Source: JACPDI01 sp035463475 (lineage in GTDB: Bacteria; Acidobacteriota; Vicinamibacteria; Vicinamibacterales; 2-12-FULL-66-21). From it: a stretch of 64,000 bases of DNA. The notes beneath the pieces were generated by a model. The model was not told the DNA's origin, made no database searches, and was given only the letters and a program-made list of their open reading frames with translations. The stretch spans positions 124,001 to 188,000 of the forward strand of contig DATHTE010000051.1 in assembly GCA_035463475.1 (NCBI GenBank), written 5' to 3'. A program made the position numbers and the translations under genes. Shown here piece by piece: positions 7,925 through 17,183 of this stretch (its first letter is position 1; each line of letters opens with the position of its first letter).

Positions 7925-9487
7925 TTACGCCGTCTGCGGCGCCCAGCGTGTCACCAGTTGCCGCGCTTTCCGGAGGTACAGCGTGCGATCGGCCCTGCCC
8001 ACTGCGAGCGTCACGAACAACGCGATGTAGACGGCGGCGGCGAGCACCGATAGCCCCGCAATCGCGGCGAGCGTGGCCGGCACGTACGGCCGCAACAAGA
8101 GCAAGAGCAGCGCCATCGGCGCGGCCGGCCACACCGCGGGCCACACGCCGCGGCGCCACGCGTCGGCGAGCGGCAGCCCCGTGCGGCGGCACGCCGCGGG
8201 GAACTGCGCGAGCGCGGCCGCGAACGTCAGCGGGATGAAGGTGCCGAGCGCGCTGCCGAGCAGGCCGAGCGGCCGGATCAGCGCGACGCTCAAGGCCACG
8301 TTGGCGATTGCGACGCCGAGGTTCGTCAGGGCGATGAACCGGTGCTCGCCCGCCCCCTTGAGCACGGTGGTCGCGGTCGCGTTGCCCACACGGATCGCGA
8401 TCGCAACGCAGAGCACCTGGATGATCAGCGCGCTCCGCTCGAAGCCGCTGCCGACCCACGCGTCAACGAGCGGCCGCGCCACCAGCACCAGGCACGCGGC
8501 CATCGGCACGACCGTCGCCAGCGACAACCGCGTGCCTTGCAGGAGAATCTCGCGCAGGTGCTCCGGCCGGTTCGTCGCGTCGCGGTCCACCACGACCGGG
8601 AACAGCACGCTGTTCAACTGGTTCGTGAGCCGCTGCACCGTCCAGACGATGCGTTGCGCGACGCCCCACACCGCCACGGGGCCCGGGCCCAGGAAGATGC
8701 CGATGATCAGCGGGTCGATCGAGTAATTCAGCTTGTTCGCCCAGTCGATGATGAGGCTGTAGAGGCTGAACCCCGTCACCTCGCGCAGCCGCGCGCGGCT
8801 GACGTACGACGGCCGGATCCGCAGCGCGGGGAAGATGCGGTACGCGTTCGCGCGGTACAGCAGCAGGGCCAGCACGCGGATGCCCGTGGTCCACGCGACC
8901 AGCTCCACGAGGCCGCCTCCCGTGAGGAGCACCGCGACGTTCGCGACGGCCACCGCCACCGCGCTCGCGATCGCCACGAGATTGTTCGTGTCGTAGCGCT
9001 GGAACCCGTTGATGACGCCGCCGAAGACCGAGAAGGGGAACGACAGCGACACCTGCACGGCGATGATCAGCAGCACGGCGCGGCCGGTTTCGATCTGCGC
9101 CGGCGTGATCGCGAAGACGTGCTGCATCCCGAACGCGACGAGCGTCGCGACGCCGTAGGCCAGCACTCCGACGCCGGCGAAGACGAAGAAGAGGGTGCTC
9201 GTGATCTCGTTGATCGCGCGCGCGTCGCGCCAGGCGCGGTACTGCGCCACGAACTTCACCAGCGCGCCGCCGTAGCCCAGGTCGAGGATCGAGAAGTACG
9301 CCGTGACCGACGTCGTCAGCAGCCACAGCCCGTACGCCTCGGCGCCGAGGTGCGACACGTTGAACGGGAGCATGAACAGCCCGATCGCCGTGTCGGCGAA
9401 GATCATCAGGTAGCGCGTGACGAGATTGCGGGCGATCGTGACCAGCTGCTGCTCTTCGCCCCACGTCCGGTCCCCACGAGGCGCCAT
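7925..9487 (-). CDS. Wzx-type polysaccharide flippase (MATE-like/MVF superfamily)
   Basis: The 520-residue protein is almost wholly hydrophobic, with about 12-14 transmembrane helices. The LMIFADTAIGLFMLPFNVSHLG entry segment and the SILDLGYGGALVKFVA helix pair are typical of the polysaccharide biosynthesis (RfbX/Wzx) family. It should flip undecaprenyl-linked repeat units across the inner membrane, between the sugar transferase and glycosyltransferases (cytoplasmic) and the Wzy-type polymerase (periplasmic). The ATG at 9487 overlaps the stop of the sugar transferase gene (ATGA). The C-terminal 60 residues hold two further helices and end in a basic tail. Confidence 0.9.
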   Translation of the reverse strand: MAPRGDRTWGEEQQLVTIARNLVTRYLMIFADTAIGLFMLPFNVSHLGAEAYGLWLLTTSVTAYFSILDLGYGGALVKFVAQYRAWRDARAINEITSTLFFVFAGVGVLAYGVATLVAFGMQHVFAITPAQIETGRAVLLIIAVQVSLSFPFSVFGGVINGFQRYDTNNLVAIASAVAVAVANVAVLLTGGGLVELVAWTTGIRVLALLLYRANAYRIFPALRIRPSYVSRARLREVTGFSLYSLIIDWANKLNYSIDPLIIGIFLGPGPVAVWGVAQRIVWTVQRLTNQLNSVLFPVVVDRDATNRPEHLREILLQGTRLSLATVVPMAACLVLVARPLVDAWVGSGFERSALIIQVLCVAIAIRVGNATATTVLKGAGEHRFIALTNLGVAIANVALSVALIRPLGLLGSALGTFIPLTFAAALAQFPAACRRTGLPLADAWRRGVWPAVWPAAPMALLLLLLRPYVPATLAAIAGLSVLAAAVYIALFVTLAVGRADRTLYLRKARQLVTRWAPQTA

Positions 9488-10863
9488 CACTGCGCCCCTT
9501 TGCGGAAGAGGATCACCTTGACGGTGTCGAAGATGATCGTGAGGTCGAAGGCGGGCGAGACGTGTTTGATGTAGTAGAGGTCGTACCGCAGCTTCTCGAT
9601 GGCGTCCTCGAGCGAGGCGCCGTAGCGGTACTTCACCTGCGCCCACCCGGTGAGCCCCGGTTTCACCGCGTGCCGCTGCTCGTAGAACGGAATCTGCGCC
9701 GCGAGCTGCTCGACGAAGAACGGCCGCTCCGGGCGGGGCCCGACGAAGCTCATGTCGCCGCGCAGCACGTTCCAGAGCTGGGGCAGCTCGTCGAGCCGCG
9801 TCTTGCGGATGATGCGCCCGACGCGCGTCACGCGGTCGTCGTCCGCCTGGGCCCAGATCGGACGCCCAGCGCTCTCGGCGTCCTTGCGCATCGAGCGAAA
9901 CTTGTGCACGCGGAACACCCGCCCGTGCTCGCCCACGCGCTCCTGGCTGTAGAGCACAGGCGCGCCGTCCTCGAGGTACACCGCGAGCGCGGTGAGGAGC
10001 ATGAACGGTGCGCCGATGACCGTCATGACCAGCGCCATCGTGAGGTCGAGCGTGCGCTTGACCAGGCGCGTCCAGCGCGAGACGCGGAAGCCCTCGCCGA
10101 AGATCAGCCAGCTCGGACGGACGTCTTCGACGAGGATCTTCCCGGTGAGCCGCTCGTAGATGCTCGTGACGTCTTCGACCCGCACGCCGGCCAGCTTGGC
10201 CCGCAGCAGCTCGTCAACCGGGAGCTTGCCGCGCCGGTCCGAGAGGCCGACCACGATGCGGTCGATCCGCTCACGGGCGACCAGCCGCGGGATGTCGAGC
10301 GGCGTGCCCACGATGCCCGGGTTCACCACGCGCTCGCCGACCCTCGACGGGTCCTCATCGATGAAGCCGACGACGCGGTAGCCGAAGTCGCGCTGCGCCA
10401 GGATCTGCCGCGCGACGGTACGGGCGGACTGCCCGGTGCCCACGATGAGCACGCGTTCCTCCAGCCCCCGCATCGTGGCGACGCGGTTGAAGAGAAGGCG
10501 CCACCCGAGGATCGCGACGAGGAAGACCACCAGGGCGGGGATGAACGTAGACGTGCCGAGCGTCAGCCCCGGCGCGACGAAGTACAACGCCGCGAGGAGA
10601 ATGGACGCGGCGCCCACCGCCTGGAAGAGCCGCACGACGAGCTCGCGCGACGTGTGCACGACCGTCAGGTCGTAGAAGTCGTTGTAGTACAGGCAGAGCT
10701 GACACAGCAGCGTCACCACGGCGATCTTCCAGAGCGTCGCGGCCCCTGGCGCCAGGCCGTCCTGGATCCCCGCCGCCACCGACACTGATCCGAAGATCAG
10801 GAACAGCTCGGCGGCGAAGACCGTCAGGCTGCGCGGTGACACGTACCGGTCGAACAACTGCAT
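9487..10863 (-). CDS. Polyprenyl-phosphate sugar transferase, PEP-CTERM-locus type (TIGR03013-like)
   Basis: This 458-residue priming glycosyltransferase should load the first sugar-1-phosphate onto undecaprenyl phosphate. It begins MQLFDRYVSPRSLTVF, characteristic of the EPS/PEP-CTERM subfamily. Four or five N-terminal helices are followed by a CoA-binding-like Rossmann domain (RVLIVGTGQSARTVARQIL), another helix and the bacterial sugar transferase domain. That domain has KRTLDLTMAL, RVGEHGRVFRVHKFRSM, TRLDELPQLWNVLRGDMS, VGPRPERPFF and KPGLTGWAQV. All expected motifs are intact. It starts 16 bases after the tyrosine kinase stop. Its type is among the strongest markers that this operon belongs to an exosortase-associated EPS system. 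Confidence 0.95.
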   Translation of the reverse strand: MQLFDRYVSPRSLTVFAAELFLIFGSVSVAAGIQDGLAPGAATLWKIAVVTLLCQLCLYYNDFYDLTVVHTSRELVVRLFQAVGAASILLAALYFVAPGLTLGTSTFIPALVVFLVAILGWRLLFNRVATMRGLEERVLIVGTGQSARTVARQILAQRDFGYRVVGFIDEDPSRVGERVVNPGIVGTPLDIPRLVARERIDRIVVGLSDRRGKLPVDELLRAKLAGVRVEDVTSIYERLTGKILVEDVRPSWLIFGEGFRVSRWTRLVKRTLDLTMALVMTVIGAPFMLLTALAVYLEDGAPVLYSQERVGEHGRVFRVHKFRSMRKDAESAGRPIWAQADDDRVTRVGRIIRKTRLDELPQLWNVLRGDMSFVGPRPERPFFVEQLAAQIPFYEQRHAVKPGLTGWAQVKYRYGASLEDAIEKLRYDLYYIKHVSPAFDLTIIFDTVKVILFRKGAQ

Positions 10864-10879
10864 GGTCGCGTCCGGCCCC

Positions 10880-11821
10880 CTAGGCGTTCAGGTAGGCGTA
10901 CTCCGGGTACGCCGCGGCGCCCATGCCGGCCTCGTTCAGCACGAGCCCGAGCACCTTCGCGCGATCGAAACCGCTGAGCGCTCGTTCGATCGCCGGCTTC
11001 GGCGTGACCCCCGCGCGCACGATCAACACGACGGCGTCGAGCAGCGGCGCGAGGATGTGGACGTCGGCGAGCGGCGCGACCGGCGGCATGTCGATCACGA
11101 TGCGGTCGAACCGCTGCCGCAGTGCCTCGATCACGCGGCGCATCGTCGAGGAGGACAGCAGCTCCGCCGGATGCGACGGGGGAATGCCGGCCGGCAGCAC
11201 CGTGAGGTTGTGCTCCGGCAGCGAGATCAACGCGGTGTCGAGATCCACCGTCCCCATGAGCACGTCGGCGAGTCCCGCGCCGTCAGTCAGGCCGAGCAAC
11301 TGGTGCGACCGCGGGCGCCGCAGGTCCCCGTCCACGAGGACCACGCGCCGCTGGAACTCCTGCGCCATCGTGAGCGCCAGGTTCGCGGCATTGACGCTCT
11401 TGCCGTCCCCCTTGCCCGGGCTCGTGATCGCGATCGTGCGGAGCGGGCGGCCGTTCTCCGCCTGCACGATGCGGGTCCGCAGCGACCGGTACTGCTCGGC
11501 GGCGAGCGAGTGCGGCGCCGACGCGGCGATCAGTACCGGATCGAGCAGCACGCCGTCGATCTCGCGCAGGCGCCCGTTGCCGCCCGCAGGGCTGGCGGCG
11601 CCGTCTGCCGCATGCGGGGCCTGGCGCGGGGGGAGCGGCGCCACGCGAACCCGCGGCGCAGGCTCCTCGAGCGCCTGGCGCGCGCCGTCGATGACGGGCG
11701 CGGGGACCGTGGCGCCGCCGGCGATCGGCGCGTCGGCCTCCGTCGCGGGCCCGACCGGGCGCACGCGACGCGCCGTGCCGTCGCGGTCCGCCTTGTTCAG
11801 AATGTCGTGAATCCGGCTCAT
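10880..11821 (-). CDS. Tyrosine autokinase/chromosome-partitioning-like ATPase of EPS locus (TIGR03018-like)
   Basis: The 313-residue cytoplasmic bacterial tyrosine kinase domain (Wzc-C/CapB type) starts MSRIHDILNKADRDG, the usual N-terminus of PEP-CTERM-locus kinases. A Pro/Ala-rich linker leads to LAAEQYRSLRTRI, Walker A ITSPGKGDGKSVNAAN, Walker A' VVLVDGDLRRPRS and Walker B IVIDMPPVAP. The last residues contain two tyrosines (YPEYAY), the likely autophosphorylation cluster. It should cooperate with the Wzz protein encoded just upstream to control chain length and export. I chose the ATG at 11821 because GGAGAAGG sits 8 bases before it; a GTG three codons upstream abuts that site. Confidence 0.92.
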   Translation of the reverse strand: MSRIHDILNKADRDGTARRVRPVGPATEADAPIAGGATVPAPVIDGARQALEEPAPRVRVAPLPPRQAPHAADGAASPAGGNGRLREIDGVLLDPVLIAASAPHSLAAEQYRSLRTRIVQAENGRPLRTIAITSPGKGDGKSVNAANLALTMAQEFQRRVVLVDGDLRRPRSHQLLGLTDGAGLADVLMGTVDLDTALISLPEHNLTVLPAGIPPSHPAELLSSSTMRRVIEALRQRFDRIVIDMPPVAPLADVHILAPLLDAVVLIVRAGVTPKPAIERALSGFDRAKVLGLVLNEAGMGAAAYPEYAYLNA

Positions 11822-11841
11822 TGCGTTCACCTTCTCCTCAC

Positions 11842-11910
11842 CATGCCGGGGGGCTTCGCCCCCGCGGACCCCCTTCGCCGCCGTAGCCTTCGCGGAGGCT
11901 GGCCGGCGGG
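11842..11910. other. GC-rich stem-loops between the Wzz and tyrosine kinase genes
   Basis: This is the only sizeable gap inside the EPS operon (105 bases, 11822-11926). It contains GGGGG-CTTCG-CCCCC at 11849-11863, a five-pair hairpin with a stable loop. A second weaker inverted repeat follows at 11887-11900 (GCC/GGC around TTCGCGGA). There is no T-tract on either strand. It could act as an intra-operon attenuator or mRNA-processing site, or be a decayed repeat. The kinase ribosome-binding site lies immediately downstream in the reading direction. Confidence 0.4.
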
Positions 11911-11926
11911 CGCGACCCTTGCGCGC

Positions 11927-13369
11927 CTAAGCTGCCGCGTCGATGTGCGGGATCTCCGCGAGCACCGGCACCTCGAACTCCGATTGCAGTGCGCGCGCGT
12001 CGTGCACCGAGCGGTCCATGTACTCGCGTCCCGCCACGAGGCCGACGCCGAGGAACAGCCCCAGAGCCACCGACACGAGCAGCAGGCGCGGGCGATTGGG
12101 CGTCTCAGGGCTGCGGGGAAGCGCGGCGGGATAGAGCAGGGAGAACCGCTCGCTCCCCTGCTTCCGCTCCAGGTCCTCTGCCATGAGCGCGTTCTTGTGC
12201 TTGTCAGCGAGCTGGCCGTACTGCGTCTTCTCCAGCTCGTACTCGCGGCTCAACGACGCCAGTTCCTGTTCCACCATCGGGGCGGATTCGATCCGCTGCT
12301 GGTAGCTGCCGATCTGCCCGCGGAACGCGGCATACTCGCGCGACAGCGCCTGGACGCGCAGCCGCGCCATGCTGCGATCGGCGACGAGCTGCTGGTAGGT
12401 CGGGTCTCCGCGCAGGAGTTCGTCGCGCTCCGAGCCCTTGGTCCCGCCGCGTTTCAGCTCCGCCCGTGCCTCGGCCAGTTCCTGCTGGAGGTACTGAATC
12501 TCCGGGTGCTTCTCCGTGTACATGGTGCGGGCCTCGGAGAGCTGCCGCTGGAGCAGCGCGATCCGTCCCTGCGCGGTCGCCGGCCCGATGTCGGCGCGGA
12601 TCGCCGGCACGTCGGACAACCCTTGCCGCATCGCCTCGATCTGCCGCTCGATCATCGACAGCCGATCCTGTTCCCCGCGCAGGGCGTTGCTCGTGGACTC
12701 GAGCCGCTGGCTGAGGCTGGCGACCATTTGCAGGTTCGCGTCGCGCTGTTCCGGCAGGCGTCCCATGTACGCCTCTTTCTTCTGGCGCAGGCGCTCCTCG
12801 AGGCGGGTCAGCCGGTCCTGGCTTTCGCGGAGCTGCGCGGCCAGGAACTCGGAGGAACGTTCGGCGCGCTGCTCGCGCGCGCGCTGCGTCTCCTCGACGA
12901 ACACGAGCGCCAGCTTGTTCGCCACGCGCTGCGACAGCTCCGGAGTGCGATCGAGATAGCTGATCGCGAACGTGTCGAGCCCGGGCTTCGCCGCCGCCCG
13001 CGCGATCGGATCGTTCGGCCGCACGAGCGTGTTCAGGCGAAGCTCGGCGACGACCTGTTCGATCGGCTTGCTCGCGGTGAGCCCTTCCTCGCGGGCGACG
13101 CGCTCCAGCAACGGACGGCTGAACAGCTGCTGCGTCAACGCGCGGATGCGCTCGTCGCGCTCGATCGCGGCGCTGCCGGACTTGACCAGGTCGGCCGAGA
13201 CCGACCCGAGCGTGACGCCGATCGTCGCGTCCGCCCGGTACCACGCGGGCAGCGCGAGCGCCAGGATCGCGCCCCCGACGACGCAGGTGACGACCGGCGC
13301 GATGAACCACCGTCGCCGCCGGGTGATGACCGAGACGTAGTCGAGCGGGTGAAACGCGCGTTCTTCCAT
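11927..13369 (-). CDS. Wzz/GumC-type chain-length determinant, XrtA-locus type
   Basis: The 480-residue inner-membrane polysaccharide co-polymerase has a cytoplasmic start MEERAFHPLDYVSVITRRR, a first membrane helix at about residues 22-40 and a long periplasmic coiled-coil region (about 160-400, rich in QRAREQRAERSSEF-like heptads). A PNRPRLLLVSVALGLFLGVGL closing helix carries the Wzz proline-rich motif. A short cytoplasmic tail follows. It lacks a kinase domain, which is supplied by the next gene. I placed the start at 13369, where TAATG overlaps the barrel gene stop; in-frame upstream codons would extend into that gene. Confidence 0.92.
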   Translation of the reverse strand: MEERAFHPLDYVSVITRRRRWFIAPVVTCVVGGAILALALPAWYRADATIGVTLGSVSADLVKSGSAAIERDERIRALTQQLFSRPLLERVAREEGLTASKPIEQVVAELRLNTLVRPNDPIARAAAKPGLDTFAISYLDRTPELSQRVANKLALVFVEETQRAREQRAERSSEFLAAQLRESQDRLTRLEERLRQKKEAYMGRLPEQRDANLQMVASLSQRLESTSNALRGEQDRLSMIERQIEAMRQGLSDVPAIRADIGPATAQGRIALLQRQLSEARTMYTEKHPEIQYLQQELAEARAELKRGGTKGSERDELLRGDPTYQQLVADRSMARLRVQALSREYAAFRGQIGSYQQRIESAPMVEQELASLSREYELEKTQYGQLADKHKNALMAEDLERKQGSERFSLLYPAALPRSPETPNRPRLLLVSVALGLFLGVGLVAGREYMDRSVHDARALQSEFEVPVLAEIPHIDAAA

Positions 13370-14574
13370 TACGGGACCCTCACAGGCGCCGACAGCACGA
13401 GCTGCGCGCCGACTCGATGGCGATTGACCTTGCCCCCCGCGATGGGGGTGTCCTGCCAGGCGTTGTGGTAGAAACCCTCGACCCGCACCATGCGCGCGAT
13501 CGCGTAGCCGACCGTCGCGCCGATCCACAACGACTTGAGCGCGGGATCTTCCTCGAGGAGCGGGTCGTTGCGCCGCCACGCGGTGCTCGCCTGCACGTAG
13601 GCGCGGTTCCGCGCCACTGGCATCAGCAGCGATGCGTTGAGCTGTTCGGTCTGCGAGGAGGCGGCGAATCCGAACGTTGGCACGAACGATCGCTCGTACC
13701 CCGCGTTCAGGATGGCGCGCTCGAAGTGGTGGCCGTAGCTGACCCGCAGGAACGGACCGACGCTGGTGTCATTGAACCGCGGGTCCGTGAGGGTGGACAG
13801 CCCACCGGCGATGAGCAGGCTGCTCACCGGCCCGAGCGTGAACCTCGTGCTGCCGCCCATGATCTGGTACGTCAGCGGGTCTTCGCTGCCGAGCTGCGTC
13901 CGAATCCGCGCGAAGCGCACTTCGTAGACGCCGCCGAACGCGATCCGCTCGCTGAAACGCCGCGAGAGATCGGCGGTCACGCCGTGCGAACGCCCGCCCA
14001 GGACGAACGTGGGGAGAATCCGCTCGTGGTCGAACTCGGCGTCCACCAGCTCGTACGCGGCGCGAAGCGTCGTGAACTTGGTGAGCCGCGCTTCGACGCC
14101 GCCCGCGCCGTTGATGACGCGCGAGCCGGTGCGCCGGAACGGGACGCCGTTCAGTTCGGTGTCCTCCGTGGTCGGCAGCCGCGCCGCGCCGCCCCGCGCG
14201 AACACCAGCAACCGCACGCTGGGCCGGTGCGCGAACGCGGCCCGGAAGCGCTGGTCGTAGCTATCCAGCTCTCCAACCGCGCGGTACCGGCGCACCGCGC
14301 CCGAGTAGCCGGCGCCGAACGTCGTGTGCCGCCCCTGGAAGTCGAGCGACGCCGACGGTGTGACGAGCAAGACCTGGTCGGCGAGGATCTCCTGATTGAA
14401 ACCCTCCGGCACCATCGCGACGTTGCTGTCCCACTGCCAGCCCACGACGACGGCGGGCGTGAGCGTCCAGCCCGGCGCGCGGGCGGGCTCCTCCTCAGCG
14501 GGCTGCGCGAGGGCGACGGGCGCCGCCGCCAGGATGGCGCCGAGCACGACGAACGCGAGCGCGTCTCGTCGCAT
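13369..14574 (-). CDS. Outer-membrane beta-barrel protein of the EPS locus
   Basis: The 401-residue protein has a clear signal peptide (MRRDALAFVVLGAILAAAP, cleavage after ALA). The rest shows alternating aromatic and polar strands such as TPAVVVGWQWDSNVAM and TTFGAGYSGAVRRYR, with repeated tyrosine and tryptophan strand ends. It ends in a final strand, VGAQLVLSAPVRVP. The strand count (about 14-18) is consistent with an outer-membrane barrel like the hypothetical barrels found in PEP-CTERM EPS loci. It may assist EPS passage or anchoring. It starts 2 bases after the export protein stop and its own stop overlaps the Wzz start. Confidence 0.8.
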   Translation of the reverse strand: MRRDALAFVVLGAILAAAPVALAQPAEEEPARAPGWTLTPAVVVGWQWDSNVAMVPEGFNQEILADQVLLVTPSASLDFQGRHTTFGAGYSGAVRRYRAVGELDSYDQRFRAAFAHRPSVRLLVFARGGAARLPTTEDTELNGVPFRRTGSRVINGAGGVEARLTKFTTLRAAYELVDAEFDHERILPTFVLGGRSHGVTADLSRRFSERIAFGGVYEVRFARIRTQLGSEDPLTYQIMGGSTRFTLGPVSSLLIAGGLSTLTDPRFNDTSVGPFLRVSYGHHFERAILNAGYERSFVPTFGFAASSQTEQLNASLLMPVARNRAYVQASTAWRRNDPLLEEDPALKSLWIGATVGYAIARMVRVEGFYHNAWQDTPIAGGKVNRHRVGAQLVLSAPVRVP

Positions 14575-14576
14575 GG

Positions 14577-15206
14577 CTAGGGCACCACCACGACGTCGCC
14601 GGCGCGCAGCGCAATCGGTTCCGCTTCGCCCTTGAGCGCCTTCTTGTAGTTGAACCTGAGCGTCTCGTTCCCGTTCGGTCCCTTGCGCAGGATCCGAATG
14701 TCGCTCGTCTTCGCAAAGTCCTTGAAGCCGCCCGCCATCGAGAGTGCCTCGAGCACCGTCATCGAGCCCCGGATCGGCTGGGCGCCGGGCTGGTTCACTT
14801 CGCCCATCACGAACACCGTCGCCGGCGTCGCCTCGACGACCATGACCGTCACGTTGGGAGCGGTCATGTACTCCTTCAGCGACTTCGTGAGCTCGTCGCG
14901 GAGCCCGAGCGGCGTGAGCCCGGCCGCCTGCATGTCGCCGAGCAGCGGAAGGGTGATCTTGCCGTCCGGGCGGACCTGGACCGACTGGGACAGCTGCGCG
15001 TCCTTGTAGACCTCGATGCGCAGCTTGTCGCCGACGGCCAGGCGGTAATCGCTCGGGAGGGCAACTCCTGCGGTGCTGCCGGCGGTCGCCGCCGGCGCGG
15101 GAGCGGGCGTCCGTCCCGCGGTGCTGGTGGCCTGCTGCCCGGCGAAGGCGGGCGCCGCCGCCGTCGCGAGCAGCGCGATCGTCAGAATCGGGAGTGCGGG
15201 TCTCAT
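14577..15206 (-). CDS. Wza-type polysaccharide export protein (Poly_export/SLBB)
   Basis: This 209-residue secreted protein has the signal peptide MRPALPILTIALLATAAAPAFA. It carries the Poly_export motif YRLAVGDKLRIEVYKDAQLS with VRPDGKITLPLLGDMQAAG, followed by a single SLBB domain (VFVMGEVNQPGAQPI to ALSMAGGFKDFAK). It ends in LRAGDVVVVP. The short form with one SLBB domain and no C-terminal amphipathic helix is usual for exosortase-linked loci. No lipobox cysteine is visible, unlike E. coli Wza. It should form or line the outer-membrane EPS channel together with the adjacent barrel. Confidence 0.9.
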   Translation of the reverse strand: MRPALPILTIALLATAAAPAFAGQQATSTAGRTPAPAPAATAGSTAGVALPSDYRLAVGDKLRIEVYKDAQLSQSVQVRPDGKITLPLLGDMQAAGLTPLGLRDELTKSLKEYMTAPNVTVMVVEATPATVFVMGEVNQPGAQPIRGSMTVLEALSMAGGFKDFAKTSDIRILRKGPNGNETLRFNYKKALKGEAEPIALRAGDVVVVP

Positions 15207-15232
15207 CGTGTCTGTTCCTTCCTGAGTCTCAC

Positions 15233-15696
15233 TTACGCGTTCGAGGCCCGGCGCCTCGCGCGCCGGGTCACCACCGGCCGCGCCATCGCCGCGCGCCGCA
15301 GCGACGCCGGGTCGGTCCCGTGCGTCGGGCAGCTCGCCGCGCCGACGGTGATCGAGACCGGTCGCGGGAACTCGTAATGGTCGAAGCGCGACATCAGACG
15401 ATCGATGACGCGCATGGTGCTGTCCATGTCTGCGTCGAGGAGCACGACCGAGAGCTCGTCATCGGTGCGGGTGAGCAGATCGGTTTCCCGCACCTCGTGC
15501 GTGACGATCCGGGCGAGGTGGCGCACGGGATCCTCGCCCTGTCCGGTGTCCTCGGGCGACGCTCCCATGACGACGAGCGTCACGAAGTTCTGCGAGCGCA
15601 TGGCGCGCTTGAGTTCGTTGCCGAGCACGAAATCGAACGCTTCCGGCGTCAGCACGCGAAAATCCTCGTCGTAGAACGCATCAGGGGCCATCGCGG

Positions 15697-15700
<4 letters not shown>
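15233..15700 (-). CDS. Degenerate GGDEF-domain protein
   Basis: The 155-residue cytoplasmic protein has the fold pattern of a GGDEF domain. LGNELKRAMRSQNFVTLVVMG is the first strand-helix pair, VRETDLLTRTDDELSVVLL holds the active-site hairpin and PVSITVGAASCPTHG the final strand. The position of GGDEF reads TDDEL (79-83), so diguanylate cyclase activity is unlikely. It may instead sense nucleotides or act as a protein partner of the activator encoded just before it. The ATG overlaps that gene's stop (ATGA). The last 20 residues are strongly basic. Being the second gene of the operon suggests a regulatory rather than enzymatic role. Confidence 0.72.
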
Positions 15701-16953
<1,253 letters not shown>

Positions 16954-17018
16954 GGGTCGCGTCTCACATTCTTCGCGCGCGCTCCACGGTTCGCGCGCCC
17001 GTACCGGGCCGTATCCGA

Positions 17019-17033
17019 GCAAGCGAAATGCCA
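17019..17033 (-). promoter_or_regulatory. Sigma-54-type (-24/-12) promoter of the EPS operon
   Basis: Read on the minus strand the site is TGGCAT-TTCGC-TTGC, against the consensus TGGCAC-N5-TTGC: one mismatch, with the GG and GC dinucleotides at the correct ten-base spacing. Transcription would start near 17007, leaving a leader of about 55 bases before the activator ATG at 16953. Two enhancer-binding proteins are encoded on either side. Confidence 0.6.
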
Positions 17034-17100
17034 CGAACGGAAAAACTTTCACGGACTTGGGAAAACTGCCGGTTTGAGGGGGCTGAAACGGACGAGAAAG

Positions 17101-17131
17101 GAACGCCCGTTCTCGAACGCGCGAGGCGTTC
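17101..17131. promoter_or_regulatory. Inverted repeat upstream of the EPS promoter, possible activator site
   Basis: GAACGCC (17101-17107) and GGCGTTC (17125-17131) are perfect inverted arms around an inner palindrome CGTTCTCGAACG. The site lies 70-100 bases upstream of the -24 element on the minus strand, the usual distance for a sigma-54 activator binding site. No protein is identified as binding it. Confidence 0.4.
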
Positions 17132-17183
17132 CAGAACCGGAGTTCCCACGAATAGGAAAGAACTTACTGACGAACTGGGAAGG